From assembly GCF_001678755.1 (NCBI RefSeq), contig NZ_LZDS01000028.1, forward strand, positions 186,001-250,000: 64,000 bases of DNA, given 5' to 3'. Positions 25,533 to 35,193 of this stretch are shown here, piece after piece. Below the pieces are notes generated by a model. That model did no database searches and was not told where the DNA came from. It saw only the letters and a list, made by a program, of their open reading frames with translations. The position numbers were made by a program, and so were the translations under genes. The stretch comes from Acinetobacter gandensis (GTDB lineage: Bacteria; Pseudomonadota; Gammaproteobacteria; Pseudomonadales; Moraxellaceae). Position 1 is the first letter of the stretch, and each line of letters starts with the position of its first letter.

Positions 25533-26360
25533 TTAAATATTCTCTAATCGAGGGTGTTTTGGAACTATCAATTTATAATTGCTTGATGATTTTCTTGCTT
25601 CAAAAACGCCTATTTTATGTCCACGGTTTTTTTCAATATTTCTAATAATTGTATGTATTTTTTCATTATCTTCTTTGGAAGAGTTGCAACCTAAAATTAC
25701 ACTTGTCAACCATTCAATAGGATAATTAAATTTTCTATTAACATCATTAATTGATTCAAAACCATTTCCTAATATTCTAAATTCAGACTCATATGACCAA
25801 TCCATAGATTTTGTGTAAAGCATTTTATAAAGTTGCTTATCATCAAAATTTTCAATATTACCTTTAGGGAAATCATTAGAATATATTATTGGAAATGGAA
25901 GAAAATCGATTAAATTTAAAAGTTCCTTATTTTTTGGGAATCTAAGCTCAATTAAAAAACCTTTATGATAATTAGCATAATGTGACCACATCAAAATATT
26001 TAATGGATTATGATTTAAACAAATAACACCTATTCTCTTAAATCTTTCTTCGAAAAAAGATCCTTCTACGAAACTTTGGTCTAGCAATTTTTGTGATTTT
26101 TTTCGATAAAGTATTCGTTTAGCGGGACTACCAGTGAAACCTAAATTTTTTAAAATTTTATTATGAAAATACTTTGACGGTTGTTCTGCTAAAGAGAAAT
26201 AACTATCAAAAGGATCATTAAAATTAGATGGAGAACTAAAATAGAGTGTAGATTCCTCTATGCTTTTTAAGTAGTAATCTTGAAAAGACATGTGTTTATA
26301 TAAATAAAAATATTTTTCATCGTGATATTTAAAAGGATAATCTAAAATTAAATTTAACAT
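25533..26360 (-). CDS. DUF2971 protein, AT-rich probable insertion
   Basis: A 275-aa protein rich in Lys, Asn, Ile, Phe and Tyr. Recognisable DUF2971 features are L-Y-F-S-S-P-S-N-F-N-D-P-F-D near residue 40, a central M-W-S-H-Y-A-N-Y-H-K-G-F-L-I-E-L and S-Y-E-S-E-F-R-I-L later. The family's function is unknown; members are scattered among bacteria, often in variable regions. The gene is much more AT-rich than its neighbours and has no link to purine or urea chemistry. It separates puuE from ureC in an otherwise continuous pathway region, so recent acquisition is likely. No repeats or integrase mark its ends. Confidence 0.75.
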   Translation of the reverse strand: MLNLILDYPFKYHDEKYFYLYKHMSFQDYYLKSIEESTLYFSSPSNFNDPFDSYFSLAEQPSKYFHNKILKNLGFTGSPAKRILYRKKSQKLLDQSFVEGSFFEERFKRIGVICLNHNPLNILMWSHYANYHKGFLIELRFPKNKELLNLIDFLPFPIIYSNDFPKGNIENFDDKQLYKMLYTKSMDWSYESEFRILGNGFESINDVNRKFNYPIEWLTSVILGCNSSKEDNEKIHTIIRNIEKNRGHKIGVFEARKSSSNYKLIVPKHPRLENI

Positions 26361-26444
26361 TTTTAGCTCAATACAAAAATTAGTAAAACATCTGAAAATT
26401 ATAATTATTTTTTTATTCCAACTACATTTGTAATATAGAGCAAC

Positions 26445-26465
26445 ACCCCTTCCTATGAAAGGGGT
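26445..26465 (-). terminator. Weak terminator-like hairpin after ureC
   Basis: ACCCCTT (26445-26451) and AAGGGGT (26459-26465) form a 7-bp GC-rich stem just past the ureC stop, with a poor T tract on the minus strand. Confidence 0.5.
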
Positions 26466-26473
26466 ATTCTAGA

Positions 26474-28174
26474 TTAAAACAAAAAATACCTCTGCGCCAT
26501 CGGCAACACTTCCGCTGGCTCACAAGTCAAATGCACGCCATCTGCCCTTACTTCATAAATCTCAGGATCAACCTCCATCACAGGACAATAGGTATTTAAC
26601 TTCATGTCTGCTTTCGAGATATTACGAGTCGCTTTACAAGGCGAAATTAACTTATTTAATTTCAGTTTTTCTGCAACGCCATCATCAATAGCGGCTTGCG
26701 ATAAAAAAGTAATGCAAGTGTTATGTACGCCGCGTGGGTAAGCGCCAAACATGGGACGATAATGCACAGGCTGTGGCGTTGGAATTGAAGCGTTAATATC
26801 ACCCATCGGCGCAGCTGCAATCATTCCGCCTTTAATAATCATTGAAGGCTTAACACCAAAAAATGCAGGCTTCCATAACACTATATCGGCCAATTTACCA
26901 ACTTCAATCGAACCAACTTCATGGCTTAAACCATGGGTAATTGCTGGGTTAATTGTATACTTAGCAATATAGCGCTTTACACGATTGTTATCGTGATTTT
27001 GATTATCACCTTCGAGTGAACCACGCTGCACTTTCATTTTATGTGCCGTCTGCCAAGTGCGTAATATAACCTCACCGACACGCCCCATCGCTTGCGAGTC
27101 TGAAGACATCATGGCAATTGCGCCCATATCCTGCAAGATATCTTCTGCAGCAATAGTTTCACGGCGAATCCGACTTTCAGCAAAAGCAACATCTTCAGAA
27201 ATTGCAGGGTCTAAATGGTGGCAAACCATCAACATATCTAAATGTTCATCAATGGTATTGACGGTATATGGACGTGTGGGATTGGTTGAAGATGGTAAAA
27301 CATTGGGTTGACCAATTGCTTTTAAAATATCTGGTGCGTGACCACCGCCCGCACCCTCAGTATGGTAAGTGTGGATGGTCCGGTTTTTAAATGCTGCTAA
27401 GGTTTCTTCTAGAAAGCCACTTTCATTTAGTGTGTCTGTGTGAATTGCAACTTGTACATCGTATTGATCCGCCACACTTAGACAGTTATCAATCGCGGCT
27501 GGCGTCGATCCCCAGTCTTCATGCAATTTTAAACCCACCACACCGGCTTTGATTTGTTCAGCGATTGGTTCAGGCTGACTCAAGTTGCCCTTACCTAACA
27601 AACCAATGTTCATGGGTAAATCATCAATGGCTTGTAGCATGGTCGCAATATGCCATGGGCCTGGAGTTACTGTGGTTGCAGATGTTCCTGCGGCGGGGCC
27701 TGTACCACCACCAATCATTGTAGTTGTGCCTGACATTAGTGCTGTTTCAACTTGTTGTGGGCAAATCCAATGAATGTGAGTATCAATCCCTCCCGCCGTT
27801 AAGATTTGTCCTTCACCTGCGATGACTTCAGTTGCTGCACCTAAAGGAATTGTAATGTCAGGTTGAATATCAGGGTTACCTGCTTTACCTATTTTCCAGA
27901 TACGACCATTTTTAAGTCCAACATCGGCTTTGACAATACCCCACCAATCGACAATTAAAGCATTGGTAATGACGGTATCAGCGACCTCATCAGACAATAA
28001 TTGTGACTGCCCCATACCATCGCGAATGACCTTACCACCGCCAAATTTAACTTCTTCACCATAAGTCGTGAGGTCTTGTTCAACTTGAATAAACAATTCT
28101 GTATCAGCTAAGCGAACTCTATCACCTACTGTAGGGCCAAACATTTCCGCATAAGCACGGCGAGACATTTTCAT
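26474..28174 (-). CDS. ureC: Urease alpha subunit (catalytic)
   Basis: The catalytic subunit that splits urea to ammonia and carbamate. I chose the ATG at 28172-28174 because AGGA lies about 9 bases before it and it gives 566 aa, the normal size; an upstream in-frame start adds 23 non-conserved residues. With this numbering the two-nickel site is H133/H135 (D-T-H-I-H-W), K216 (the lysine that becomes carbamylated, G-L-K-L-H-E-D-W-G), H245, H271 and D359. The mobile-flap cysteine is C318 (V-C-H-H-L-D). All are intact. It is last in the urease run, 11 bases after a GNAT gene. Confidence 0.97.
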   Translation of the reverse strand: MKMSRRAYAEMFGPTVGDRVRLADTELFIQVEQDLTTYGEEVKFGGGKVIRDGMGQSQLLSDEVADTVITNALIVDWWGIVKADVGLKNGRIWKIGKAGNPDIQPDITIPLGAATEVIAGEGQILTAGGIDTHIHWICPQQVETALMSGTTTMIGGGTGPAAGTSATTVTPGPWHIATMLQAIDDLPMNIGLLGKGNLSQPEPIAEQIKAGVVGLKLHEDWGSTPAAIDNCLSVADQYDVQVAIHTDTLNESGFLEETLAAFKNRTIHTYHTEGAGGGHAPDILKAIGQPNVLPSSTNPTRPYTVNTIDEHLDMLMVCHHLDPAISEDVAFAESRIRRETIAAEDILQDMGAIAMMSSDSQAMGRVGEVILRTWQTAHKMKVQRGSLEGDNQNHDNNRVKRYIAKYTINPAITHGLSHEVGSIEVGKLADIVLWKPAFFGVKPSMIIKGGMIAAAPMGDINASIPTPQPVHYRPMFGAYPRGVHNTCITFLSQAAIDDGVAEKLKLNKLISPCKATRNISKADMKLNTYCPVMEVDPEIYEVRADGVHLTCEPAEVLPMAQRYFLF

Positions 28175-28185
28175 TGATGTATTTC

Positions 28186-28647
28186 CTATTCTAGATTTTT
28201 TGGCTTTAGTAGCTTTTGCATCGGAATAAATTGAATACCCCATTTCTCCGTTAGCGCACCGACCACTTCAAATCCATATTTTTTATAAATATCGAGTGCA
28301 TAATGACTTGAATTTATTGTGATTATATCGGGATCATTTTTGAATATTTCTTGCTCTAAAAAGTCCCACATTTGTCGACCATAACCTTGACCGTGATATT
28401 CAGCTTTTAAGAAATAATGCATGACATGAGATGGAGCGATATACGCCAAATTCCCAACGATTTCTTCATTAATTTCTGCCACAAAATAATGAATAAGTGG
28501 GTGTTGGAAGATGTTTTTCAACATATCAGGTTTAAAGCGTTCACGTCCTTCTTCAGTCACGACAACATAATCGACAAAAGGTTCAATAACAGCAGCGATG
28601 GCTTCAACATCATCAACAGTTGCTGGGCGTATTTTCATTATTAACAT
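28186..28647 (-). CDS. GNAT-family N-acetyltransferase inside the urease cluster
   Basis: A 153-aa acetyltransferase of the N-acetylglutamate-synthase-like type: [12 protein letters not shown] at the start and the acetyl-CoA loop [11 protein letters not shown] (Q/R-x-x-G-x-G/A) around residues 87-97. It lies between ureB and ureC, only 11 bases before ureC, so it is co-transcribed. The substrate is unknown; it could be an amino acid or a small polyamine, or it could be a passenger. Confidence 0.85.
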   Translation of the reverse strand: MLIMKIRPATVDDVEAIAAVIEPFVDYVVVTEEGRERFKPDMLKNIFQHPLIHYFVAEINEEIVGNLAYIAPSHVMHYFLKAEYHGQGYGRQMWDFLEQEIFKNDPDIITINSSHYALDIYKKYGFEVVGALTEKWGIQFIPMQKLLKPKNLE

Positions 28648-28735
28648 TTATTCTCTTATGCTTTTTCATGTACTTATTGAACTTATTACTAACAACAATT
28701 TAATTGTTCAACAAGACACTTGAGCATAAAAATAG

Positions 28736-29044
28736 TTAATCCAATTTACCCATAACACGCCCTGCAAACCCATACACTTCACGTTTACCTGCAAGTGCAA
28801 CCAATTCAATATCTCGACTTTGCCCCGGTTCAAAACGAACCGCTGTTCCTGCAGCGATGTTGAGTCGATAGCCTCTGGCTTGTTCACGATTAAATTGCAA
28901 AGCATCGTTGGCTTCGGCAAAGTGAAAATGTGAGCCGACTTGAATTGGTCGATCGCCTGCATTAGCAACACGCATTTTCAGTGTTTCTCGTCCGACATTC
29001 ATTTCAATGTCTGAATCAGGCGTAATAATTTCACCAGGAATCAT
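28736..29044 (-). CDS. ureB: Urease beta subunit
   Basis: A 102-aa structural subunit starting M-I-P-G-E-I-I-T-P, with the conserved [20 protein letters not shown] and [15 protein letters not shown] blocks. It assembles with UreA and UreC into the apo-enzyme. It lies 16 bases after ureA. Confidence 0.97.
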   Translation of the reverse strand: MIPGEIITPDSDIEMNVGRETLKMRVANAGDRPIQVGSHFHFAEANDALQFNREQARGYRLNIAAGTAVRFEPGQSRDIELVALAGKREVYGFAGRVMGKLD

Positions 29045-29060
29045 GGCTTACTCCTTTTTA

Positions 29061-29363
29061 TTAGACTATTGGTTGATGAACAGTCACCAGCTTTGAACCA
29101 TCTGGAAAAGTAGCTTCGACTTGCACTTCTGCAATCATTTCTGCCACGCCATCCATGACATCATCACGATTCAACAAGGTTGTGCCGTAGTGCATTAACT
29201 CGCTCACGGACATGCCATCGCGTGCGCCCTCAAGCAGTGCTGCTGAAATAAATGCAATTGATTCTGGATAATTCAGTTTTAAACCACGCGCTTTGCGATG
29301 CTCTGCAACAAGGCCAGCAGTAAATATTAATAATTTATCTTTTTCAGTTGGATTAAGTTCCAT
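29061..29363 (-). CDS. ureA: Urease gamma subunit
   Basis: A 100-aa subunit beginning [11 protein letters not shown], with [13 protein letters not shown] and the V-P-x-[21 protein letters not shown]-x-P-I type ending. AGGA lies about 7 bases before the ATG. A 159-base gap separates it from ureD and could hold a secondary promoter, but I see no convincing one. Confidence 0.97.
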   Translation of the reverse strand: MELNPTEKDKLLIFTAGLVAEHRKARGLKLNYPESIAFISAALLEGARDGMSVSELMHYGTTLLNRDDVMDGVAEMIAEVQVEATFPDGSKLVTVHQPIV

Positions 29364-29522
29364 AACAATTTCCTAATCTTCTAAAATGTAGAATGCAAAA
29401 TGCGTGCAAATTCTTCTTTCGCTCTCGCACGTTTTAATTTTTAGTGTCCTAACCCAAAGGCAAAATGAACACTTAATCTATTAATCTTGCTAGACCTATC
29501 TACTTTCCAATGATGGCAAAAC

Positions 29523-30425
29523 TTAAGTGCGCCAAATCCGTGGAAATTCTTCTGCTAGGTCATACCAATAGCGTCTTAAACGGGCACGGACTGCTGCAAA
29601 AGCATCATGGCATTCACGTACATCATCGCCTAAATAACGTGCACAAATCACATCATCTAACAGGGTTAAAGTCACGGCGATATTCATACGCATAATCAAT
29701 TCACGGATTAATTCGATATGTTCAGCCAGTAATGTTGTTTGCCTTAAATGCGATGGTGCTACTGCCCAGAAACTTCCCATCACAGCATGTCCATTCATAC
29801 CTAAACAGGATGTAAGCCACCGATCCTGCCCCTTAAAATTTAAACTATCTGCAACCAATAATTTGTCTGCACGATACAGCCTAAATTTGCTTTGGTATTG
29901 CCCTTGCTGAAAAATTTCACCACGTGCTTGTCGACCGATGACCAACATATCCCACCCAATAAAACTGGCCATTTCATCTAGATGAATATGTGTTTCAGAG
30001 TCAGCATTGGCACCATCAAAAAGCATGGTTTCTTGCGGTAACCATTCAAATGTCGCCTGTGCTGCGACATGTATATGAATATGCTGATAGGCTTGCTTAC
30101 CATTGGTTTTGTACCATTTTCCTGCACCGGGCGTGGTAACTAACGCATGCGCATTCGCCTCAACTTTCATATCAAAAGTCAGATGGTCTCCGCCAGCAAT
30201 TCCTGCTGGTGGATGCACAATAATGGCATGGCAAATACCAGTTTTTTCAGGCCACAACATCTTCTGAACGCGTACAGGCCCATGATGCTTGCGATGCTGT
30301 AATACGGTTCGATTTGACTGTGCTTGATAGGCAAAACCAAGTTCCAAACAGGCATACCACAGTTGGTTGTTATGCTGCTGTAGTACCGATTTAAGCTTTG
30401 TTTCGCTTAATGCCATATCATTCAT
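29523..30425 (-). CDS. ureD: Urease accessory protein UreD
   Basis: The scaffold protein that binds apo-urease during nickel insertion with UreF and UreG. Family blocks include [23 protein letters not shown] and a Q-E-T-M-L-F-D-G-A segment. The ATG at 30425 has GGAG six bases upstream and gives 300 aa. An in-frame ATG at 30456-30458 overlaps the stop of the preceding gene (TAATG) and would add 11 residues by translational coupling. Either is possible. Confidence 0.93.
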   Translation of the reverse strand: MNDMALSETKLKSVLQQHNNQLWYACLELGFAYQAQSNRTVLQHRKHHGPVRVQKMLWPEKTGICHAIIVHPPAGIAGGDHLTFDMKVEANAHALVTTPGAGKWYKTNGKQAYQHIHIHVAAQATFEWLPQETMLFDGANADSETHIHLDEMASFIGWDMLVIGRQARGEIFQQGQYQSKFRLYRADKLLVADSLNFKGQDRWLTSCLGMNGHAVMGSFWAVAPSHLRQTTLLAEHIELIRELIMRMNIAVTLTLLDDVICARYLGDDVRECHDAFAAVRARLRRYWYDLAEEFPRIWRT

Positions 30426-30457
30426 TTGCATCTCCGTTTTTTGAGATGAATGAGGCA

Positions 30458-31030
30458 TTAAGCCAAACCAATTACAGCAACAATAGCTGCCAGAGCGCCA
30501 ATCATTTGCTTACCGTAAGGCACATATTTTTGAATAAATGCACCGACGAGCAAACCGAATCCGTATATAGATGCCATCGCTGTAACCATACCAACGACCA
30601 GTAAAACTGCCTGACCGCTTTGGCCAAGTTCCGTACCATGTGCGATGCCATGAAAACCTGCCAAAAGTGCAGCAATAAAAGGAACGGCTTTATTGGTTTT
30701 GGTCCAAAGAGCAACAGCCAATATAATTAACGACGCAATAATGCCGTTTTCAGCAATTGCTGTTGCTAAGTTGAATTGTGCACCGATCATAAAGCCGACA
30801 ATCATTGCGGCAGATAAACCGAATAATCCGGCCCATTTCCAGCGCTGGTGGGCAGTCCATATCAATACGCCAAATGCTAACGCCATCATTAGATGATCAA
30901 GCCCTGTAAATGGGTGCAAAAAACCGCTGATAAAACTATTATGGCTATGCTCATGGCCTGGATGCGCCATTGCTGCCAAGGGAAAGAATGCCAACGATGT
31001 GATGGTAATTCTTTGCAATAATAACTTCAT
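30458..31030 (-). CDS. ureJ: HupE/UreJ-family nickel permease
   Basis: A 190-aa membrane protein with a signal-like start ([10 protein letters not shown]...) and then A-H-P-G-H-E-H-S-H. The nickel-binding signature [12 protein letters not shown] (H-x4-D-H) is in the first membrane segment, followed by about five more. It supplies nickel for urease. It lies 12 bases after ureG and overlaps the potential ureD start by one base. Confidence 0.92.
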   Translation of the reverse strand: MKLLLQRITITSLAFFPLAAMAHPGHEHSHNSFISGFLHPFTGLDHLMMALAFGVLIWTAHQRWKWAGLFGLSAAMIVGFMIGAQFNLATAIAENGIIASLIILAVALWTKTNKAVPFIAALLAGFHGIAHGTELGQSGQAVLLVVGMVTAMASIYGFGLLVGAFIQKYVPYGKQMIGALAAIVAVIGLA

Positions 31031-31042
31031 AGTGGATGCCCC

Positions 31043-31657
31043 TTATGCTTTAAACAAACCTTGTTTTTCAATAAAACTAATGATGTCATTTAAGCCATCT
31101 TTAGTTTTCATATTGGAAAATAGAAAAGGTTTTTCACCGCGCATACGTTTCGCGTCTTGATCCATCACATCCAAATTTGCTCCAACCATTGGCGCAAGGT
31201 CGGTTTTGTTGATAATTAATAAATCAGATTTGGTAATACCAGGGCCGCCTTTACGTGGAATTTTCTCTCCACCTGCAACATCAATAACATACAGGGTTAA
31301 ATCTGAAAGTTCCGGGCTAAATGTTGCTGCCAAATTATCACCACCACTTTCAATAATGATCAGTTCAAGACCATCAAATTTTTCGCACAAGTCATCAATA
31401 GCCGCGAGGTTAATGGACGCATCCTCACGAATTGCGGTATGCGGGCAACCACCTGTTTCTACACCAACAATACGCTCATGTGACATCGCTTCATGGCGTG
31501 TTAAAAAGTTGGAATCTTCTTTGGTATAAATATCATTGGTCACCACCGCCATATTGTATTTTTCACGCAGTGCCTGACATAAATTTAAAGTCAGCGCTGT
31601 TTTACCTGAACCAACTGGACCGCCAATACCTACGCGTAATGGGCTACGTTCTGTCAT
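31043..31657 (-). CDS. ureG: Urease accessory GTPase UreG
   Basis: A 204-aa SIMIBI-class GTPase that delivers nickel. The P-loop G-G-P-V-G-S-G-K-T is at residues 12-20, followed by the T-N-D-I-Y-T-K-E-D switch, the E-T-G-G-C-P-H metal-binding Cys-Pro-His and N-K-T-D for guanine recognition. Length is typical. Confidence 0.97.
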   Translation of the reverse strand: MTERSPLRVGIGGPVGSGKTALTLNLCQALREKYNMAVVTNDIYTKEDSNFLTRHEAMSHERIVGVETGGCPHTAIREDASINLAAIDDLCEKFDGLELIIIESGGDNLAATFSPELSDLTLYVIDVAGGEKIPRKGGPGITKSDLLIINKTDLAPMVGANLDVMDQDAKRMRGEKPFLFSNMKTKDGLNDIISFIEKQGLFKA

Positions 31658-31674
31658 GTGAAATGTCCTTTATT

Positions 31675-32340
31675 TTAAGATCTAAATAATCGCGAATATT
31701 GAGTTTCGTGTGCCATACTAAGCATGGCGTAATTAGGTAAGGCGCTACTGAGTTCAGCATCTTGCAGTGCTAAAGCACGTTCAATTGCCTCTGGAATCAG
31801 CCCATGCACATGCCATAAAATCCGTTGTCCACTCATCTGTCCAAGTGGTACAGTTTTCACGGCAGCCAACACCTGATTTTCAAGTACAGTAAAGGTATAA
31901 GCAGTCAAAACCTCTGCAACATCGAGTTCGAGTTGTCCACAAAGATGCGCATAGATGGGTACGAAACCAATCTGCTTTTTTAATTTCACAGGCTTTTTCA
32001 GCACATCACGAATCCACGCATTTAATGAAAATGCCAATTGCTGTGATTCAGCCAATAACTCTTTGCTTTCTCGACTTGCTCTATATAACTGCGCCCAGTA
32101 TTCAAACTGCTCAGGCTGATCAAAAGATATTATTAGGCGTTTCAAAACGGGCAGCTCAAACCGTACCAAAAGCATTTCAAGCACTTCTTCAAAATAAGTA
32201 ATGCTCGAGGTTTCATCAAAAATTAAGCTCTGATCAATCGCACTTTCTACCCCTTGAGAATAACAGTACGCCCCAATTGGTAGTGCCGTTGAGGACAAAG
32301 TCAACAGACTTAAAAGCTGTGAAGCATTAGGTGTGAACAT
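31675..32340 (-). CDS. ureF: Urease accessory protein UreF
   Basis: A 221-aa all-helical protein, the GTPase-regulating bridge between UreG and UreD. Conserved stretches are the N-terminal [17 protein letters not shown] and a C-terminal [10 protein letters not shown] region. It overlaps the ureE end by 14 bases, indicating coupling. Confidence 0.95.
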   Translation of the reverse strand: MFTPNASQLLSLLTLSSTALPIGAYCYSQGVESAIDQSLIFDETSSITYFEEVLEMLLVRFELPVLKRLIISFDQPEQFEYWAQLYRASRESKELLAESQQLAFSLNAWIRDVLKKPVKLKKQIGFVPIYAHLCGQLELDVAEVLTAYTFTVLENQVLAAVKTVPLGQMSGQRILWHVHGLIPEAIERALALQDAELSSALPNYAMLSMAHETQYSRLFRS

Positions 32341-32809
32341 GATGCAAAGCCTTAATTGGGCTTAATCTGTGATCATGCTGATGCTGTGCATAAGCACCGC
32401 TTTCAGGCTCAAATGGATGCATGGTTTCATATACCGTTAAACCAAGTCCAATTATCATTTCAGCCAATACATGATCTGGCTCAAAATACAGCGCCGTTGG
32501 GGTGAGCATTAAAGGCACGTGACGATTACCTAAGTGATAAGCTGCTTTTAATAAATCAAAGCTGCTTGGTGCTTCTACTTTCATGAGTTTTTCTGCTTTG
32601 GCATCGACACGCAGTACATCACCCTCTTGAGTTGCGATATATGAACCGTGCCTTAAAATGCCGGTACGGGGTAAATCTGCACCAATATCGTGCCCATTAG
32701 ATAAAGTTGCACGAAAACGGCTCTTTTGTCGTGTATCAAATGTCAGTTCAACTACCGCGACATTTTCTTGTACGACATTACCCTCAAGTCTTTCCGTATA
32801 AATTTTCAT
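32327..32809 (-). CDS. ureE: Urease accessory nickel-binding protein UreE
   Basis: A 160-aa two-domain metallochaperone. The C-terminus is His-rich (Q-H-Q-H-D-H-R near residue 145 and H-H-V-H-T at the end), giving the nickel-binding tail; the central G-N-R-H-V-P block holds the conserved histidine. It is first in the leftward urease run, directly behind a sigma-54-like promoter. Confidence 0.95.
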   Translation of the reverse strand: MKIYTERLEGNVVQENVAVVELTFDTRQKSRFRATLSNGHDIGADLPRTGILRHGSYIATQEGDVLRVDAKAEKLMKVEAPSSFDLLKAAYHLGNRHVPLMLTPTALYFEPDHVLAEMIIGLGLTVYETMHPFEPESGAYAQHQHDHRLSPIKALHHVHT

Positions 32810-32885
32810 AAATACCCAATCTCAATTTCTTTTATCGTGATTCGTGAACTAAATTGATGCTAAATTCAGCATTAAATGAATGATT

Positions 32886-32902
32886 TGCATTAAAATAATG
32901 CA
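32886..32902. promoter_or_regulatory. TGCATT-N5-AATGCA palindrome at the urease promoter
   Basis: A perfect 6-bp inverted repeat with a 5-base centre overlaps the -12 end of the sigma-54-like site and the expected transcription start before ureE. Its placement suits a repressor. The protein is unknown. Confidence 0.55.
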
Positions 32903-32914
32903 CTATTCATGCCA
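32899..32914 (-). promoter_or_regulatory. Sigma-54-type promoter before the urease genes
   Basis: On the minus strand TGGCATGAATAGTGCA matches TGGCAYG-N4-TTGCW except at one fixed base, with GG-N10-GC intact. The -12 lies about 91 bases from the ureE start codon. Confidence 0.72.
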
Positions 32915-33036
32915 ATCTTATTTTGCCAAGCGTTTTATTTTTGCCGTGTCTATCTAATTATTTTGAAATTTGCTTCGTGCAAGACATCTTAATTATTAAA
33001 AAATATGTGATTGCCGATAATTATTCAGATGGCCAT

Positions 33037-33063
33037 AAAAAAATCCCCCATCGATGGAGGATT
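33037..33063 (-). terminator. Terminator after the flavodoxin-type reductase
   Basis: A stem spanning 33042-33063 (AATCC-C-CCAT / ATGG-A-GGATT) is followed on the minus strand by a T run, just past the reductase stop. Confidence 0.8.
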
Positions 33064-33097
33064 GTAGAAATAGAATTTATGCCAATCTAGCTAAGCA

Positions 33098-34570
33098 TTA
33101 ATACACATCTCGTCGGTAGTGACCGGCCTTACGTAAGGCATTAATTTGTTTAGCACCTAAAATTTCTACTAAAGCATCATCAATACCTTGGGCCATATTT
33201 AAACTACCACAGAGATAAATACATGCCCCTTGTTCAACCCAATGTTTAAATTCATTAGCATGCTTACGCAGCACATCTTGTACGTATTTTTCTGACGATT
33301 TATCACGAGAGAAAACGCGATTTATAGTCGTAATTTGACCTAAGCGTTGCCAAGTTTCTAAATCTTCACTAAATACGTGATCAAAAGTCGATTGTCGCTC
33401 ACCATATATCAACCAGTTTTGATACTGTACATCGTCTATACGCTGTTTTAAATGCGCAAGCAAACCAGCAATACCTGAACCATTACCAATAAATATCGCA
33501 GGTCGAGCTTCCTTGCACAGATGAAAACTCTGATTACAGCGCACATAAGCATGAATACTTTGCCTCAATTTCAACCCTTGAGTTAACAAGCCTGAACCGA
33601 GTCCCAATTCAGCACCGTCTATCTCTTGTCGAACCACTAAATCAAGTTGACCTTCTGACTGAATGCTGGCAATCGAATATTCACGTACAGGTAATTGCTT
33701 AAAACCTTCTAACCACTCTGCTGTTTGTTGTTGTGGTAACTGGGCAGGTATGTCTCGTAAATTACGATCACGCAATTGCTCAATTTGTATAGCATTTAAA
33801 TCAGGAAACTTAACTTGAAAGTCTTGTAAAATTTGATTGCTATTTTCACATTGAATTTCAACAATATCGCCCGATTGCCATGTCATAGTTGGGCTAACAG
33901 CAAAACAAAGATGGTACAAGGCATTACCCTGACTACCTTGGTTTAATAAATGGCGTGATTTAAGCTGTATCGCATGCCACTCACGCACAGGTGTACTCAA
34001 AGCAAAATCATGTTGGAACTGCTGTGCCAGCAGATTATTCCAATGCAGTAAATCATCTTGTGAAAGCTGATCAACAGTTACGAGATCAAACCAAGGTGTG
34101 GCCTTATGCTGTTGCAACATCTGGTTCAGTCGATGGCCAAACTCGCAAAAGTTAGCATATCGACGATCACCTAAAGCGAGAACAGCATAACTTTGATGAG
34201 CTAAATCAAGATTTTGTTTCAATATATGATGATCAAAATGTTGCGCTTGATCTGGTGCATCACCCTCACCATAAGTACTGACTACCCAAATCACACGCTT
34301 TGCAGTTTGTAATTGCTGAGTACTTAATTGCTCAATATTGAGTAATTGAACTTGCTCACCTGCTTCAGCCAATTGTGCAGCGGTTTGGATAGCGAGATGT
34401 TCAGACTGACCTGACTGGGTTGCATATACAATTAGCAAAGTATTTGCAGAAATTAACTTTAACTGATTCGCTCGAATGCGTTGTAGCGTTAAGACAACAA
34501 TTGCAATCAGATAAAGAATCAATAACAGTGAAAAGAATATTAGCAATGTTGATACTGCTTGTGTCATCAC
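33098..34570 (-). CDS. Membrane-anchored flavodoxin/FAD/NADPH reductase
   Basis: A 490-aa diflavin reductase of the sulfite-reductase/P450-reductase type with an N-terminal membrane anchor (residues about 6-28). An FMN-binding flavodoxin domain follows (Y-A-T-Q-S-G-Q-S-E-H, S-T-Y-G-E-G-D-A-P-D and L-A-L-G-D-R-R-Y-A-N-F-C). The FAD domain is marked by R-E-Y-S-I-A-S and the NADPH domain by I-G-N-G-S-G-I-A-G and C-G-S-L-N-M-A-Q-G. It probably takes electrons from cytoplasmic NADPH to a membrane partner. It follows a PepSY membrane protein by 7 bases, with an ApbE-type flavin transferase upstream, suggesting one electron-transfer chain (inference). Confidence 0.85.
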   Translation of the reverse strand: MMTQAVSTLLIFFSLLLILYLIAIVVLTLQRIRANQLKLISANTLLIVYATQSGQSEHLAIQTAAQLAEAGEQVQLLNIEQLSTQQLQTAKRVIWVVSTYGEGDAPDQAQHFDHHILKQNLDLAHQSYAVLALGDRRYANFCEFGHRLNQMLQQHKATPWFDLVTVDQLSQDDLLHWNNLLAQQFQHDFALSTPVREWHAIQLKSRHLLNQGSQGNALYHLCFAVSPTMTWQSGDIVEIQCENSNQILQDFQVKFPDLNAIQIEQLRDRNLRDIPAQLPQQQTAEWLEGFKQLPVREYSIASIQSEGQLDLVVRQEIDGAELGLGSGLLTQGLKLRQSIHAYVRCNQSFHLCKEARPAIFIGNGSGIAGLLAHLKQRIDDVQYQNWLIYGERQSTFDHVFSEDLETWQRLGQITTINRVFSRDKSSEKYVQDVLRKHANEFKHWVEQGACIYLCGSLNMAQGIDDALVEILGAKQINALRKAGHYRRDVY

Positions 34571-34577
34571 AATGCAC

Positions 34578-35168
34578 CTACACCGCTATCCAAATGAATA
34601 AGATCAATACTGCTAAACTTGCTGCTGTTAACAACAAATGTGTCAATAAACGCGATTTGATACTTAAGAACAAGATAAAACCTGCAATAGATAAAATTAG
34701 GATAGTGATGGCACTAATATCAATGAGCCAGCTCCATGCCGTCCCCGCATTTTTACCACGATGTAAATCATTGATAAGTGATACAGTAGAGGCAGGTTTA
34801 CTGCTGACTTCAATTTCACCAGTATCGAGCATAGCCCAGACATCTGTAGAGCCTGCAGGACTTTCTAAGCGAATCATCACTTCACCATCCAGCACTTCAC
34901 TACTTTGGAAGCGCCCAACTAACGTATGTTCTGCACGTACAAAGTTCAATATATCCGTACTTGGGTTTTCTTGTCCTTTAACCTTAGCAAGCAAGTCGGG
35001 TGTCATGCTGACAGTCACAGTATTTTCATCTTTTGCGGGTTCAAACCAATTTGGATTGTTCAGAAATAAACCCGTCAAAGCGAAAAACATTAATATCAGA
35101 AAAGCAAAAGCTGATAGCCAACCATGCACATAGCGTGCATAGCGATAAAAATCTCGACGTTGGTACAC
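34578..35168 (-). CDS. PepSY-associated membrane protein
   Basis: A 196-aa protein with one membrane segment near the start (R-Y-V-H-G-W-L-S-A-F-A-F-L..., about residues 13-34), a periplasmic PepSY-like domain, and two C-terminal membrane segments after the motif L-H-R-G-K-N-A-G-T-A-W-S-W. The conserved histidines in V-H-G-W and L-H-R-G are those seen in PepSY membrane proteins of ferric-reductase type and could carry haem (inference). It lies between the ApbE fusion and the reductase. Confidence 0.8.
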   Translation of the reverse strand: MYQRRDFYRYARYVHGWLSAFAFLILMFFALTGLFLNNPNWFEPAKDENTVTVSMTPDLLAKVKGQENPSTDILNFVRAEHTLVGRFQSSEVLDGEVMIRLESPAGSTDVWAMLDTGEIEVSSKPASTVSLINDLHRGKNAGTAWSWLIDISAITILILSIAGFILFLSIKSRLLTHLLLTAASLAVLILFIWIAV

Positions 35169-35193
35169 TTATATAAACCTTATTCCAACTCTA

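Noticed and set aside
29364-29522. Separate sigma-54 promoter before ureA
   Set aside because: No GG-N10-GC arrangement with flanking matches is present in the gap.
33098-34570. Flavodoxin-type reductase as the missing HpxE partner of HpxD
   Set aside because: It lies 16 kb away, is membrane anchored, has flavodoxin/FAD domains rather than the plant-type ferredoxin domain expected, and belongs to the ApbE-PepSY group.
34420-35133. Long open frame on plus, opposite the reductase and PepSY genes
   Set aside because: It runs antisense across two well-supported genes and their junction, and its translation shows no family pattern.
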